Assembly (NCBI GenBank): GCA_026391755.1
Contig: JAPLDN010000042.1
Location: forward strand, 2,551 to 18,279
Origin: Bacteroidota bacterium
Lineage (GTDB): Bacteria > Bacteroidota > Bacteroidia > Bacteroidales > FEN-979
Direction: 5' to 3'
Length of the DNA: 15,729 nt
In this document: piece by piece, positions 1 through 8,254 of the stretch
Layout: each line of letters opens with the position of its first letter
How positions within the stretch are numbered: the stretch's first letter is position 1
Notes under the pieces: model-generated
What the model was told of the DNA's origin: nothing
Databases searched by the model: none
Seen by the model: only the letters and a program-made list of their open reading frames with translations
Translations under genes and position numbers: made by a program

Positions 1-1
1 T

Positions 2-2299
2 GACGAAACGACAGTCGCCGCATCACTTCAACCGGTAAATAATTTCCGAAGCCTGGGTTTTAAAGTGAAGACGGCCATGCAGGATGATATCAACGGGGTT
101 CCCTGGTGCCTGGTTGATTACCTTTCCGGCGCCGGGATCAATTACCTGAATATGGGACAAAATACCGACAGGGCCCGCAAACCCTTCGACAGGCCAACTA
201 CTTTTTTATGGGAAAGTCCTTCAGGGAAGAAAATCATCGTAAACCGCCCCGAACATTATATGTGGGGAAATAGTATGGGGATTATAACCGGTATTGACGC
301 CCTTGAAAAAAACCTTCTCAGCCACCTTCGCGATATTGAAGAAAAGGGATATCCCTTTGATGATTATGCAATACAATTCAGCGGTTATTTTACCGATAAC
401 TCACCTCCTTCCACAACTGCCTGTAAGATAGTGAAGGAATGGAACGAAATCTATGTATGGCCCGAGTTCAGATTGGCAACCATTTCGGAATTCCTCGACC
501 TGGTGAAGAAGAAGCATACCTCGGAACTGCCTGTGATACGCGGATCCTGGCCCGACTGGTGGATAGACGGCTTTGGTTCAGCAGCCCTCACGACAGCCTA
601 TACACGAATGGCCCATACCGACTTCATCGCAAATAACGGTTTAATGGCTCTCGCCGAGATCATGGGTGTTAAACGGTCAAGTCATATTGAAGACCTGCAC
701 CAGCAGATATCTGATGACCTTGCTTTTTATGATGAACATACTTTCGGGGCGGCCGAAAGCATTTCAGACCCCCTGTGCGAAAACAGTGTGGTTCAGCTGG
801 GAGAGAAACTTTCATGCGCCTGGGAAGCCGTTAAAAAAAACAGGATCCTGCGTGAAGAGGTCATGGGCGGCATCCAGGATCACCTACCTGCATACAGCCA
901 TCAGGCTTCCATTTCGGTCATCAATACCCTCAATTGGAACCGTTCGGGAAATGTCAGCCTTTATATTGACCACCAGCTGCTTCCTGGCGACAGGCAGTTC
1001 AGGATATTTGATTCAGAGAATAAGGAAGTGCAGGCACAAACCTGGAGCGAGAGAGCCGAAGGAAGCTACTGGACCCTGTTTGCCGCTGAAGTCCCCCCAA
1101 TGGGTTACAGTTCCTACAGGATAGAGATTACATCCGCAGCTGTAAAACATCCCCTGTCGACAAGGTTCACAGGCTCGCTTGAAAATGCATGGTATATCCT
1201 GAAAATTGACAGGGCCACAGGAAGGATCACAAGCCTGTACGATAAAGATGCACATCGTGAACTCGTTGACCGATCTGCAAAATATAGTTTCGGGGAATTT
1301 ATTTATGAAACCCTCGGGAAGAACAGGGAACAAATATCCAACGGACATCTTGATGAATTTATAAGAACCTCATGGGACAATATCAGGGTTTCAGACCTTA
1401 CCACCGGACCTGTATGGACAAGCGTGATACTTAAAGGCCAGCTTCCAAACTGTGCTTCAGAGGAAGGAATTCAATGTGAAATAAGGCTTTACAGTCCCAT
1501 GAAGAAAATTGAGTTCAGGTACTCTATGAAAAAGCTTGCAGTTACCGACCCTGAAGGAGTATATGTGTCCTTTCCCTTCAATATGAAAAAAGACAATAAG
1601 CTCTTTTTTGAAGTCGCAGGAGCTGCGGTTGAAGCTGGAAGGGACCAGATTAACGGTTCTGCTACCGACTGGCAGGGGATACAGAATTATATTTCCCTTG
1701 CGGATGACAGTTGCGGCCTGGTCTTTGTATCTCCCGAGGCTCCTATTGTGCAGCTGGGTGATATCAACACCGGCAAATTCCAGCCAATCGTACAGAAGCC
1801 CGGACCTGTGATTTATTCCTGGGTTCTCAATAACTACTGGACAACAAACTTTCTGGCCAGCCAGGAGGGGGAACTTAAATGGACTTACCAGATTACTTCC
1901 GCTCCTGCCATCTCGAATGATGAGGCCGCCCGATTTGCCTGGGGATCAAGAGTCCCAATGCTTTCAAGGGTGCTGCCGTCTTCTGGCCATGAAAATACCA
2001 AAGCAGAAGTAGCAGGGTTCATGGGAGGTATCCCGAAGAACCTTCTCCTTATTAATGCGCAGCCCTCCGCAGTCCCGGCAGGTATAGTTTACCAGCTGCG
2101 GGAGACTGCAGGCCGCCCGCTCAGTTTTAACCCTTTGATGCTTTTAAAAGAGCCGATCCCGGGTATTTCGGCAGAACATAAAAACCCGAGAGCTTCGCTC
2201 GTGAATGTGCTTGGCGAAGAGATCAAACCCCTCACAGGCAATGTGAACGTTTCAGCCTTCGAAACAATATTTATTAAACTGTCATGGAATGAACAATAA
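2..2299 (+). CDS. GH38 alpha-mannosidase-like glycoside hydrolase, 5' end outside window
   Basis: The frame is open from the first bases of the window, so this is the 3' part of a longer gene; 765 residues are visible. The GTG at 65 is internal, because family-like sequence precedes it. The segment AMQDDINGVPW followed by LVDYLSGAGINYLNMG resembles the part of the GH38 catalytic domain that carries the nucleophile Asp; assigning the Asp of DINGVPW to that role is inference. After the catalytic part comes a helical middle segment (around SDPLCENSVVQLGEKL to GGIQDH), then a long beta-rich C-terminal half beginning near SVINTLNWNRSGNVSLYI, the usual GH38 C-terminal pattern. The family hydrolyses alpha-mannosides in a retaining reaction; this substrate is unknown and a signal peptide cannot be seen. 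The stop overlaps carA by 11 nt, so the two are probably co-transcribed. Family call is good; exact specificity is not. Confidence 0.8.
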   Translation, partial: DETTVAASLQPVNNFRSLGFKVKTAMQDDINGVPWCLVDYLSGAGINYLNMGQNTDRARKPFDRPTTFLWESPSGKKIIVNRPEHYMWGNSMGIITGIDALEKNLLSHLRDIEEKGYPFDDYAIQFSGYFTDNSPPSTTACKIVKEWNEIYVWPEFRLATISEFLDLVKKKHTSELPVIRGSWPDWWIDGFGSAALTTAYTRMAHTDFIANNGLMALAEIMGVKRSSHIEDLHQQISDDLAFYDEHTFGAAESISDPLCENSVVQLGEKLSCAWEAVKKNRILREEVMGGIQDHLPAYSHQASISVINTLNWNRSGNVSLYIDHQLLPGDRQFRIFDSENKEVQAQTWSERAEGSYWTLFAAEVPPMGYSSYRIEITSAAVKHPLSTRFTGSLENAWYILKIDRATGRITSLYDKDAHRELVDRSAKYSFGEFIYETLGKNREQISNGHLDEFIRTSWDNIRVSDLTTGPVWTSVILKGQLPNCASEEGIQCEIRLYSPMKKIEFRYSMKKLAVTDPEGVYVSFPFNMKKDNKLFFEVAGAAVEAGRDQINGSATDWQGIQNYISLADDSCGLVFVSPEAPIVQLGDINTGKFQPIVQKPGPVIYSWVLNNYWTTNFLASQEGELKWTYQITSAPAISNDEAARFAWGSRVPMLSRVLPSSGHENTKAEVAGFMGGIPKNLLLINAQPSAVPAGIVYQLRETAGRPLSFNPLMLLKEPIPGISAEHKNPRASLVNVLGEEIKPLTGNVNVSAFETIFIKLSWNEQ

Positions 2300-3371
2300 A
2301 AGTTATCTGATCCTGGACGACGGTACCAGGCTTGAAGGAAAGCAATTCGGCGCCGACCGCTCTGTTGCAGGGGAAGTGGTGTTTAACACCGCCATGACAG
2401 GCTACCCCGAAAGCCTTACCGATCCCTCATACAAAGGGCAGATCCTTGTACTTACCTTCCCTTTGATAGGTAATTACGGGGTTCCCCGCGACCGCTTTGA
2501 AAATGGCCTTTCGAGGTTCTTCGAATCGGACCACGTCCATATCACCGGCCTGGTAATCTCCGATTATTCGGTTGATTACAGCCATTGGAATGCCATGAAA
2601 AGCCTTTCAGACTGGCTTCGCGAGTACAATATACCTGGTTTGTACGGGATCGACACCAGGGCTCTTACAAAACACCTCCGCGAGAAAGGTACCATGCTGG
2701 GGAAACTCATTTCACCCACCGAAGGCGAATTAGATTGGTACGATCCCAATAAGGATAACCTGGTGGCAATGGTCAGCATATCCAAACCCCAGGTATATGA
2801 AGGGAATGTCAACAAAGTGATACTGGTCGATTGCGGAGTGAAAAACAACATCCTCCGCTGCCTCATTGATCTCGGGGTGACTGTAAAACGGGTTCCCTGG
2901 GATTATGATTTTACAAATGAGGATTACGGCGGACTGGTTCTCTCCAATGGCCCGGGCGACCCCGAAATGTGCGCAGCAACCATCAGCCATGTTGCAAAAG
3001 CGCTGGAGAGGGATACGCCTGTATTCGGCATCTGCCTGGGAAACCAGCTCCTCTCCATCGCAGGAGGGGCAAAGACTTACAAGCTCAAATACGGGCACAG
3101 GGGTTATAACCAGCCAGTGCTGCAGGTGGGAACCAACAGGGCCTACATCACCAGCCAGAACCATGGCTTTGCAGTTGACAATGAAACCCTGGGAGCCGAC
3201 TGGGAACCCTATTTCATAAACCTGAACGATAATACAAACGAAGGGATCAGGCATAAGACCAAACCCTTCATGTCGACCCAGTTTCATCCCGAAGCCTCGG
3301 GTGGCCCCAATGATACGCGTTTCCTGTTTGAGGAGTTTCAACGTTTGATGAAGAAAGGCAATAAGAAATGA
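2289..3371 (+). CDS. carA: Carbamoyl-phosphate synthase, glutaminase (small) subunit
   Basis: 360 residues, close to the family's usual 360-380. CarA hydrolyses glutamine and passes ammonia to CarB for carbamoyl phosphate, the precursor of pyrimidines and arginine. The N-terminal half (about 1-150) is the CPSase small-chain domain, with FNTAMTGYPESLTDPSY and the GIDTRALTKHLR segment. The C-terminal half is a class I glutamine amidotransferase: nucleophile Cys249 in GICLGNQLL, then His333 and Glu335 in QFHPEASGGP. The nucleophile motif has Asn where E. coli has His (CLGHQ). KYGHRGYNQPV is closer to eukaryotic CAD than to the E. coli GHHGGNHPV form. ATG 2289 is the only sensible start: it lies 11 nt inside the GH38 gene and an ATG at 2284 hits a stop at once. 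Its stop overlaps the carB start. Confidence 0.96.
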   Translation: MNNKSYLILDDGTRLEGKQFGADRSVAGEVVFNTAMTGYPESLTDPSYKGQILVLTFPLIGNYGVPRDRFENGLSRFFESDHVHITGLVISDYSVDYSHWNAMKSLSDWLREYNIPGLYGIDTRALTKHLREKGTMLGKLISPTEGELDWYDPNKDNLVAMVSISKPQVYEGNVNKVILVDCGVKNNILRCLIDLGVTVKRVPWDYDFTNEDYGGLVLSNGPGDPEMCAATISHVAKALERDTPVFGICLGNQLLSIAGGAKTYKLKYGHRGYNQPVLQVGTNRAYITSQNHGFAVDNETLGADWEPYFINLNDNTNEGIRHKTKPFMSTQFHPEASGGPNDTRFLFEEFQRLMKKGNKK

Positions 3372-6300
3372 CAACAAACGATATAAAGAAAGATATCCGC
3401 AAAGTGATCATACTCGGTTCAGGTGCCCTCAAAATAGGGGAGGCCGGGGAGTTTGACTATTCCGGTTCCCAGGCGCTGAAAGCCCTGAAAGAAGAAGGGA
3501 TATCGACAGTACTGGTCAACCCCAACATTGCGACCATCCAGACTTCCGAAGAAATAGCCGATAAGGTGTATTTCCTCCCTGTAACCCCTGAATTCGTCGA
3601 AAGGGTCATTGAAAAAGAAAAGCCCGACGGCATATTGCTATCCTTTGGTGGGCAGACCGCCCTGAACTGCGGGGTGAACCTGTTTAAAACCGGTGTGCTG
3701 GAAAAACATAATGTAAAAGTGCTGGGAACGCCTGTTCAGACAATTATCGACACTGAAGACAGGGAACGATTCGTTGACAAACTATTGGAAATTGGCGTGA
3801 AAACCCCCGCTAGCTTTGCCGTGAAATCAACCGAAGCAGCGATGGAAGCCGCAGCCAAAATTGGATTCCCTGTAATTATCCGCGCGGCCTTCACACTGGG
3901 CGGACAGGGCAGTGGGTTCAGCGGGAACGAAGAAGACCTGAAGATCGCAGCTGCCAAGGCATTTTCATATTCCCCCCAGATCCTGGTCGAGGAATCCCTC
4001 AAAGGCTGGAAAGAGATTGAATACGAGGTGGTTCGCGACCGCTACGACAACTGCATCACGGTGTGCAATATGGAGAACTTCGACCCACTCGGAATACATA
4101 CAGGCGAAAGCATTGTCGTCGCACCTTCCCAGACCCTTACCAATGCAGAGTACTACAAGCTGCGCGATCTTTCGATCAAGGTCATCAGGCACCTCGGGAT
4201 CGTGGGGGAATGCAATATACAATATGCCCTCAACCCCGATTCGGAGGAATACAGGGTCATTGAAGTAAATGCGCGTCTCTCCAGGTCTTCTGCCCTGGCA
4301 TCCAAGGCAACAGGTTATCCCCTGGCATTCGTGGCTGCAAAGCTGGCCCTGGGATATGGGCTTCATGAACTGAAAAACTCGGTCACCAAAGTCACTTCGG
4401 CTTTTTTTGAGCCTGCCCTTGATTATATTGTCGTGAAGATCCCCCGCTGGGACCTTGGCAAATTCAGCGGGGTCTCCAAGCAGATCGGCTCCAGCATGAA
4501 AAGCGTGGGGGAGATCATGGCCATTGGCCGCAGTTTTGAAGAAGCCATTCAAAAAGGACTGCGGATGATAGGGCAGGGGATGCACGGGTTCGTGGGAAAC
4601 AAGGACCTTGAAGTCGAGGCAATAGAGACTGAACTTACCGAACCCACCGACATGAGGATATTCGTGATCGCTCAGGCATTGGAAGCAGGATTTACGGTGG
4701 ACAGGATTTGGGAGCTTACGCGCATCGATCGCTGGTTCCTGTATAAACTCCAGAATATCTTCCGCCTCAGCCACGGACTTTCAAAGATGGCTTCCCTTGA
4801 GGAACTTCCTGATGACCTCCTGAAAGAGGCAAAACGGCTTGGATTTTCCGACTTTCAGATCGCCAGGCTGATACTGAAGCACGATAAGACAGAGGTCGGT
4901 AAAGATATGCTTAGGGTAAGGGATCACCGCATCAGACGGGGCATCCTGCCCGTGGTCAAACAAATCGATACCCTGGCAGCCGAATATCCTGCCGTGACCA
5001 ATTACCTTTACATGACCTATGGGGGAACCGAACACGATATAGATTATGCTGCCGACGCTACTTCCCTGCAAAGATCAGTAATAGTGCTTGGTTCGGGGGC
5101 ATACCGCATCGGCAGTTCCGTGGAATTCGACTGGTGCAGCGTGAATGCATTGACTACGGTACAAAAGGCCGGCTACCGTTCGGTGATGATCAATTACAAC
5201 CCCGAAACTGTAAGTACCGACTACGACCTTTGCGACCGCCTGTATTTCGACGAACTTTCCTTTGAAAGGGTTATGGACATCATTACCCTTGAAAACCCGG
5301 CCGGTGTGATCATTTCAATGGGCGGACAGATCCCCAACAATCTTGCGCTGAGGTTGCATGCACAGGGTGTTCATGTGCTGGGCACCTCACCCATTGATAT
5401 AGACAGGGCCGAGGACAGGCATAAATTCTCATCATTACTTGACACCCTCGATATCGACCAGCCCCGCTGGCAGGAACTCACCAGCCTGGACGATATTTAC
5501 ATGTTTGCTGAAAAAGTGGGATTCCCTGTGCTGGTAAGGCCTTCGTACGTATTATCGGGGGCTGCTATGAACGTGGTATCCAATATCAACGAGCTCGAAT
5601 ATTTTTTAAAACTGGCAGCAAAAGTCTCCAAAGAACATCCAGTGGTGGTTTCCGAATTCATACAGGAAGCCAAGGAGATAGAGATCGACGCCATTGCCCG
5701 AAAAGGAGAGATCGTGGTTTACGCCATTTCAGAACACGTTGAATTTGCCGGGGTCCATTCAGGAGATGCAACCATAGTGTTTCCTCCCCAGAAGCTGTAT
5801 ATTGAAACCGTAAGAAGGATCAAGAGGATCAGCCGCGATATCGCCGACTCCCTTAATATCACCGGGCCATTCAATATTCAGTTCCTGGCCAAGAACAACG
5901 ACATCAAGGTCATCGAATGCAACCTCAGGGCATCACGGTCATTCCCCTTTGTCTCCAAAGTCTTGAAAACAAACCTCATCGAGATAGGTACCCAGGTGAT
6001 GCTTGGACTTCCATTCGAAAAGCCCGACAAATCATTGTTCGACCTTGATTACATTGGTGTTAAAGCCCCGCAGTTCTCATTCTCCCGTTTAAGCAAGGCC
6101 GATCCCATACTGGGAGTAGATATGGCGTCAACCGGGGAAGTCGGTTGCATTGGTGATACTTTTTATGAAGCCATTTTAAAAGCCATGCTGAGCGTGGGGT
6201 ACAGGATACCTGGGAAGAACATCATGCTCTCCACAGGGCCTGCCAAGGCAAAGACTACCCTGCTTGAAGGATGCCGTAAGCTGGCCGAAATGGGGTATAA

Positions 6301-6613
6301 CCTATATGCCACCCCGGGAACGGCTGAATTTCTGAAATCCTTTGATATACAGTCAACTGTATTGCATTGGCCCGACGAGGATTTGCAGCCAAACATTGTA
6401 GATTACCTGAAGGAACGGAAGATAGACCTGGTGATCAACATTCCCAAGAATCTTTCACGCACTGAGCTCAATAACGACTACCTCATCCGCCGTACATCAG
6501 TTGATTACAATATACCTCTCATCACCAATGCAAATTTGGCCAATGCCTTCATCATGGCGTTCTGCCTGCTCAAGCCTGAAGATATTGAGATTAAAAGTTG
6601 GGATGAATACTGA
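3368..6613 (+). CDS. carB: Carbamoyl-phosphate synthase, large subunit, eukaryote-like type
   Basis: 1081 residues, full length. CarB makes carbamoyl phosphate from bicarbonate, ammonia and two ATP. Two homologous ATP-grasp halves are visible. The first starts at VIILGSGALKIGEAGEFDYSG and contains IIRAAFTLGGQGSGF and IEVNARLSRSSALASKATG. The second starts at VIVLGSGAYRIGSSVEFDW and contains VRPSYVLSGAAMNVV and VIECNLRASRSFPFVSK. From about residue 945 follows the MGS-like regulatory domain (LYATPGTAEFL, LVINIPKNL, DYLIRRTSVD). Many blocks, such as GWKEIEYEVVRD, NMENFDPLGIHTGES and KIPRWDL, agree with human CPS1/CAD better than with E. coli CarB. The start codon overlaps the carA stop as ATGA, with a purine-rich AGAAAGG about 9 nt upstream. 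It ends at the heptamer array that separates it from the convergent sulfatase gene. Confidence 0.97.
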   Translation: MTTNDIKKDIRKVIILGSGALKIGEAGEFDYSGSQALKALKEEGISTVLVNPNIATIQTSEEIADKVYFLPVTPEFVERVIEKEKPDGILLSFGGQTALNCGVNLFKTGVLEKHNVKVLGTPVQTIIDTEDRERFVDKLLEIGVKTPASFAVKSTEAAMEAAAKIGFPVIIRAAFTLGGQGSGFSGNEEDLKIAAAKAFSYSPQILVEESLKGWKEIEYEVVRDRYDNCITVCNMENFDPLGIHTGESIVVAPSQTLTNAEYYKLRDLSIKVIRHLGIVGECNIQYALNPDSEEYRVIEVNARLSRSSALASKATGYPLAFVAAKLALGYGLHELKNSVTKVTSAFFEPALDYIVVKIPRWDLGKFSGVSKQIGSSMKSVGEIMAIGRSFEEAIQKGLRMIGQGMHGFVGNKDLEVEAIETELTEPTDMRIFVIAQALEAGFTVDRIWELTRIDRWFLYKLQNIFRLSHGLSKMASLEELPDDLLKEAKRLGFSDFQIARLILKHDKTEVGKDMLRVRDHRIRRGILPVVKQIDTLAAEYPAVTNYLYMTYGGTEHDIDYAADATSLQRSVIVLGSGAYRIGSSVEFDWCSVNALTTVQKAGYRSVMINYNPETVSTDYDLCDRLYFDELSFERVMDIITLENPAGVIISMGGQIPNNLALRLHAQGVHVLGTSPIDIDRAEDRHKFSSLLDTLDIDQPRWQELTSLDDIYMFAEKVGFPVLVRPSYVLSGAAMNVVSNINELEYFLKLAAKVSKEHPVVVSEFIQEAKEIEIDAIARKGEIVVYAISEHVEFAGVHSGDATIVFPPQKLYIETVRRIKRISRDIADSLNITGPFNIQFLAKNNDIKVIECNLRASRSFPFVSKVLKTNLIEIGTQVMLGLPFEKPDKSLFDLDYIGVKAPQFSFSRLSKADPILGVDMASTGEVGCIGDTFYEAILKAMLSVGYRIPGKNIMLSTGPAKAKTTLLEGCRKLAEMGYNLYATPGTAEFLKSFDIQSTVLHWPDEDLQPNIVDYLKERKIDLVINIPKNLSRTELNNDYLIRRTSVDYNIPLITNANLANAFIMAFCLLKPEDIEIKSWDEY

Positions 6614-6618
6614 TTTAG

Positions 6619-6722
6619 TGATGAGCCATGAGCCGTGAGCCATGAGCCATAAGTTAAACTTTTATCGCTCATCATTCATCGCTCATCGCTCACGGCTCAT
6701 GGCTCATCGCTCATCACTCATC
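6619..6722. repeat. Two-armed array of 7-bp repeats in inverted orientation
   Basis: The 109 bases between the carB stop and the sulfatase stop consist almost wholly of 7-bp units. The left arm holds four tandem units of ATGAGCC type (6621-6648, one of them GTGAGCC). The right arm holds eight units in the opposite orientation (6664-6719, mostly ATCGCTC, with ATGGCTC, ACGGCTC, ATCATTC and ATCACTC variants) plus a partial unit up to 6722. Two arms match perfectly over 21 bp, 6620-6640 against 6688-6708, and imperfect pairing extends beyond. The centre, around AAGTTAAACTT, is AT-rich. The 7-bp period is not a multiple of three, so coding is unlikely. The last partial unit supplies two bases of the sulfatase stop codon (6723-6725). 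I know no established name for this element. Confidence 0.9.
6620..6708. terminator. Possible bidirectional terminator or mRNA 3'-end hairpin
   Basis: The 21-bp perfect inverted repeat (6620-6640 with 6688-6708) would form a long hairpin in transcripts from either side. It starts 7 nt after the carB stop and lies 15 nt beyond the sulfatase stop. No clear U-tract follows on either strand, so classical intrinsic termination is not shown. The structure could instead stop 3' exonucleases or simply be a mobile repeat. Position and symmetry are seen; the function is inferred. Confidence 0.4.
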
Positions 6723-8207
6723 TCAATAGTGCAAAAAATTCCATTCAGGCTTTGACGAGGGACTGCGTTTGCGTGTATACGCCTTCATCATTTGGATGAC
6801 CTCGGGGTGCTGCTCTGCCACGTTGATCTTTTCACCGGGATCGGTCGAGAGATCATAAAGTTCGGACCTTCTCATTGGTTCTTTGATCAGATCTTTACGA
6901 ACCAGCTTCCATTTTCCGGCCCTGATAGCCTGGTTCCCGCCTGTGCTTGTATATTCCCAGTAAAGGAATTCATGTTGCGGAGGATTTTTTGCACCCTGGA
7001 GGGCAGGGGCAAAGGAAATCCCGTCAATATGCTTTGGCAGGCCGAGTTCTGCCAGTTGGGCCAGGGTAGGCATGATATCCCAGGAAGCATAAGGAACAGA
7101 GCATACCTGGTCAGCCATGATCTTTCCAGGCCACCGGGCAATACAGGGGACCCTGATCCCTCCCTCGTAAAGGCTCCCCTTACCGCCTCTGAAAGGCCCG
7201 TTGCTGGTAAAAAACTGGGGATCGGCTCCTCCCAGGCTAAAGGTGGCCCCGTTATCACTGGTAAAGATCACACAGGTATTTGAATCCAGGTTATTTTCGG
7301 CAAGAGCTTGCAAAATTTTACCTGTTGCATCATCCAGTGCGCTCACCATGGCAGCATATGTGGCATGCGGGTAAAACACAGGCAGGTAGCTCATTTGCCC
7401 TGTATACGGACGGTCATTCATAAGGTCGCGGTATTCCTGCAAATAGCTGTCGGGTACCTGCAATGCCAGATGGGGCAGGGTGTAAGTCATCAGCAAAAAG
7501 AAAGCAGAATCCTTATGGGATTTGATGAAATGTAGGGCTTCCTCGGTGAAAAGCTCTTCGGCATAGGATGTTCCCTGGTATTTTTTATAGTTTGACGGGT
7601 CTTTTGGATTACCCGATAGTTTCTGCTGGGGTGAGAAGTCGGGATTGCCTGTCAGAAATTTTTCGTTGTTGTACCAAAGGTAAGCAGGGTAATGGTTATG
7701 GGCATGCCGCTGGCAAAGATATCCGAAGAAAAAATCGAAACCCTGTTGATCGGGAACCCCTGTTGATCCTGGACCTCCAAGACCCCATTTCCCGATGCAT
7801 GCCGTTTTGTAGCCAGCTTGTTTAAACATACGGGCAATTGTGTATGTATTCGGCTCAAGCGGCGCCTGCCCAAGATAGTCATCCCAGTTCCCTATCTCCA
7901 GGTTGTCGCGGATCTGGGCATGACCTGTATTCATGCCGGTCATGAGGCAGCAACGCGAGGGCGCGCAAACCGTGCTCCCGGCATAAAAATCGGTAAACCT
8001 TATCCCCTCTGAAGCCAGCTTGTCTATATGGGGTGTGCGGATTATCTTTTGACCGTAACATCCCGTTTCCCCGTAACCAAGGTCATCGGCCAGTATGATG
8101 ATGAAATTAGGCCGTTTGTTTGATTTTTTATTTGTCTGGCTGATGACATCCTGGGTGAAAGCCAGACTTAGTGCAAAAAGAACAAGGCCGATCATTGAAA
8201 TTCGCAT
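6723..8207 (-). CDS. Secreted arylsulfatase-type sulfatase, formylglycine-dependent
   Basis: 494 residues, usual length for a family S1 sulfatase. An N-terminal hydrophobic segment (about 4-18, MIGLVLFALSLAFT) looks like a signal peptide, so it probably acts in the periplasm or outside. Metal-binding Asp41-Asp42 lie in ILADDLGYG. The sulfatase signature CAPSRCCLMTG has Cys81 as the residue to be converted to formylglycine, and Asp318-Asn319 lie in FTSDNGA. The C-terminus carries the common ELYDLSTDPGEKINVA segment. It would hydrolyse sulfate esters, perhaps on a polysaccharide or host glycan; the substrate cannot be read. As a Cys-type enzyme it needs an anSME- or FGE-type maturase, not in the window. 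The gene diverges from the lipoprotein gene at 8255 and converges on carB. No SusC/SusD pair is nearby, so it does not sit in a visible polysaccharide-utilization locus. Confidence 0.93.
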   Translation of the reverse strand: MRISMIGLVLFALSLAFTQDVISQTNKKSNKRPNFIIILADDLGYGETGCYGQKIIRTPHIDKLASEGIRFTDFYAGSTVCAPSRCCLMTGMNTGHAQIRDNLEIGNWDDYLGQAPLEPNTYTIARMFKQAGYKTACIGKWGLGGPGSTGVPDQQGFDFFFGYLCQRHAHNHYPAYLWYNNEKFLTGNPDFSPQQKLSGNPKDPSNYKKYQGTSYAEELFTEEALHFIKSHKDSAFFLLMTYTLPHLALQVPDSYLQEYRDLMNDRPYTGQMSYLPVFYPHATYAAMVSALDDATGKILQALAENNLDSNTCVIFTSDNGATFSLGGADPQFFTSNGPFRGGKGSLYEGGIRVPCIARWPGKIMADQVCSVPYASWDIMPTLAQLAELGLPKHIDGISFAPALQGAKNPPQHEFLYWEYTSTGGNQAIRAGKWKLVRKDLIKEPMRRSELYDLSTDPGEKINVAEQHPEVIQMMKAYTRKRSPSSKPEWNFLHY

Positions 8208-8222
8208 AGGTCAGGCTGAGGA

Positions 8223-8250
8223 TTTGGGATTGCTAAAATACCTATTTTTG
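8223..8250 (+). promoter_or_regulatory. Candidate promoter for the LEA-like lipoprotein gene
   Basis: TTTG at 8223-8226 and a perfect TAnnTTTG match, TATTTTTG, at 8243-8250 are separated by 16 nt, slightly short for the Bacteroidota -33/-7 pair. The -7 box ends only 4 nt before the ATG at 8255, so transcription from it would begin at or within a few bases of the start codon. Confidence 0.5.
8233..8240 (-). promoter_or_regulatory. Candidate -7 box for the sulfatase gene
   Basis: On the minus strand these bases read TATTTTAG, seven of eight positions of the Bacteroidota consensus TAnnTTTG. They lie 25 nt upstream of the sulfatase ATG, giving a short leader. No convincing -33 TTTG was found. 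The box lies between the -33 and -7 elements of the opposing gene's promoter. Confidence 0.35.
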
Positions 8251-8254
8251 CTGC

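Noticed and set aside
65..70. GTG at 65 as the start of the GH38 gene
   Set aside because: The same frame is open from base 2, with plausible family sequence before the GTG, and the catalytic domain would be cut. The gene begins before the window.
2730..3377. Minus-strand open frame over the 3' half of carA
   Set aside because: It lies opposite the conserved glutaminase domain and has no recognisable product.
3965..4774. Long minus-strand open frame (269 codons) inside carB
   Set aside because: It lies opposite strongly conserved ATP-grasp coding sequence and its product has no recognisable domain; it is a shadow of carB.
6619..6722. Heptamer array as a CRISPR array
   Set aside because: Units are 7 bp with no unique spacers, the arms are inverted, and no cas gene is present.
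2..8207. Polysaccharide-utilization locus around the GH38 and sulfatase genes
   Set aside because: No SusC/SusD pair, sensor or other glycan enzyme is visible, and carAB lies between the two genes.
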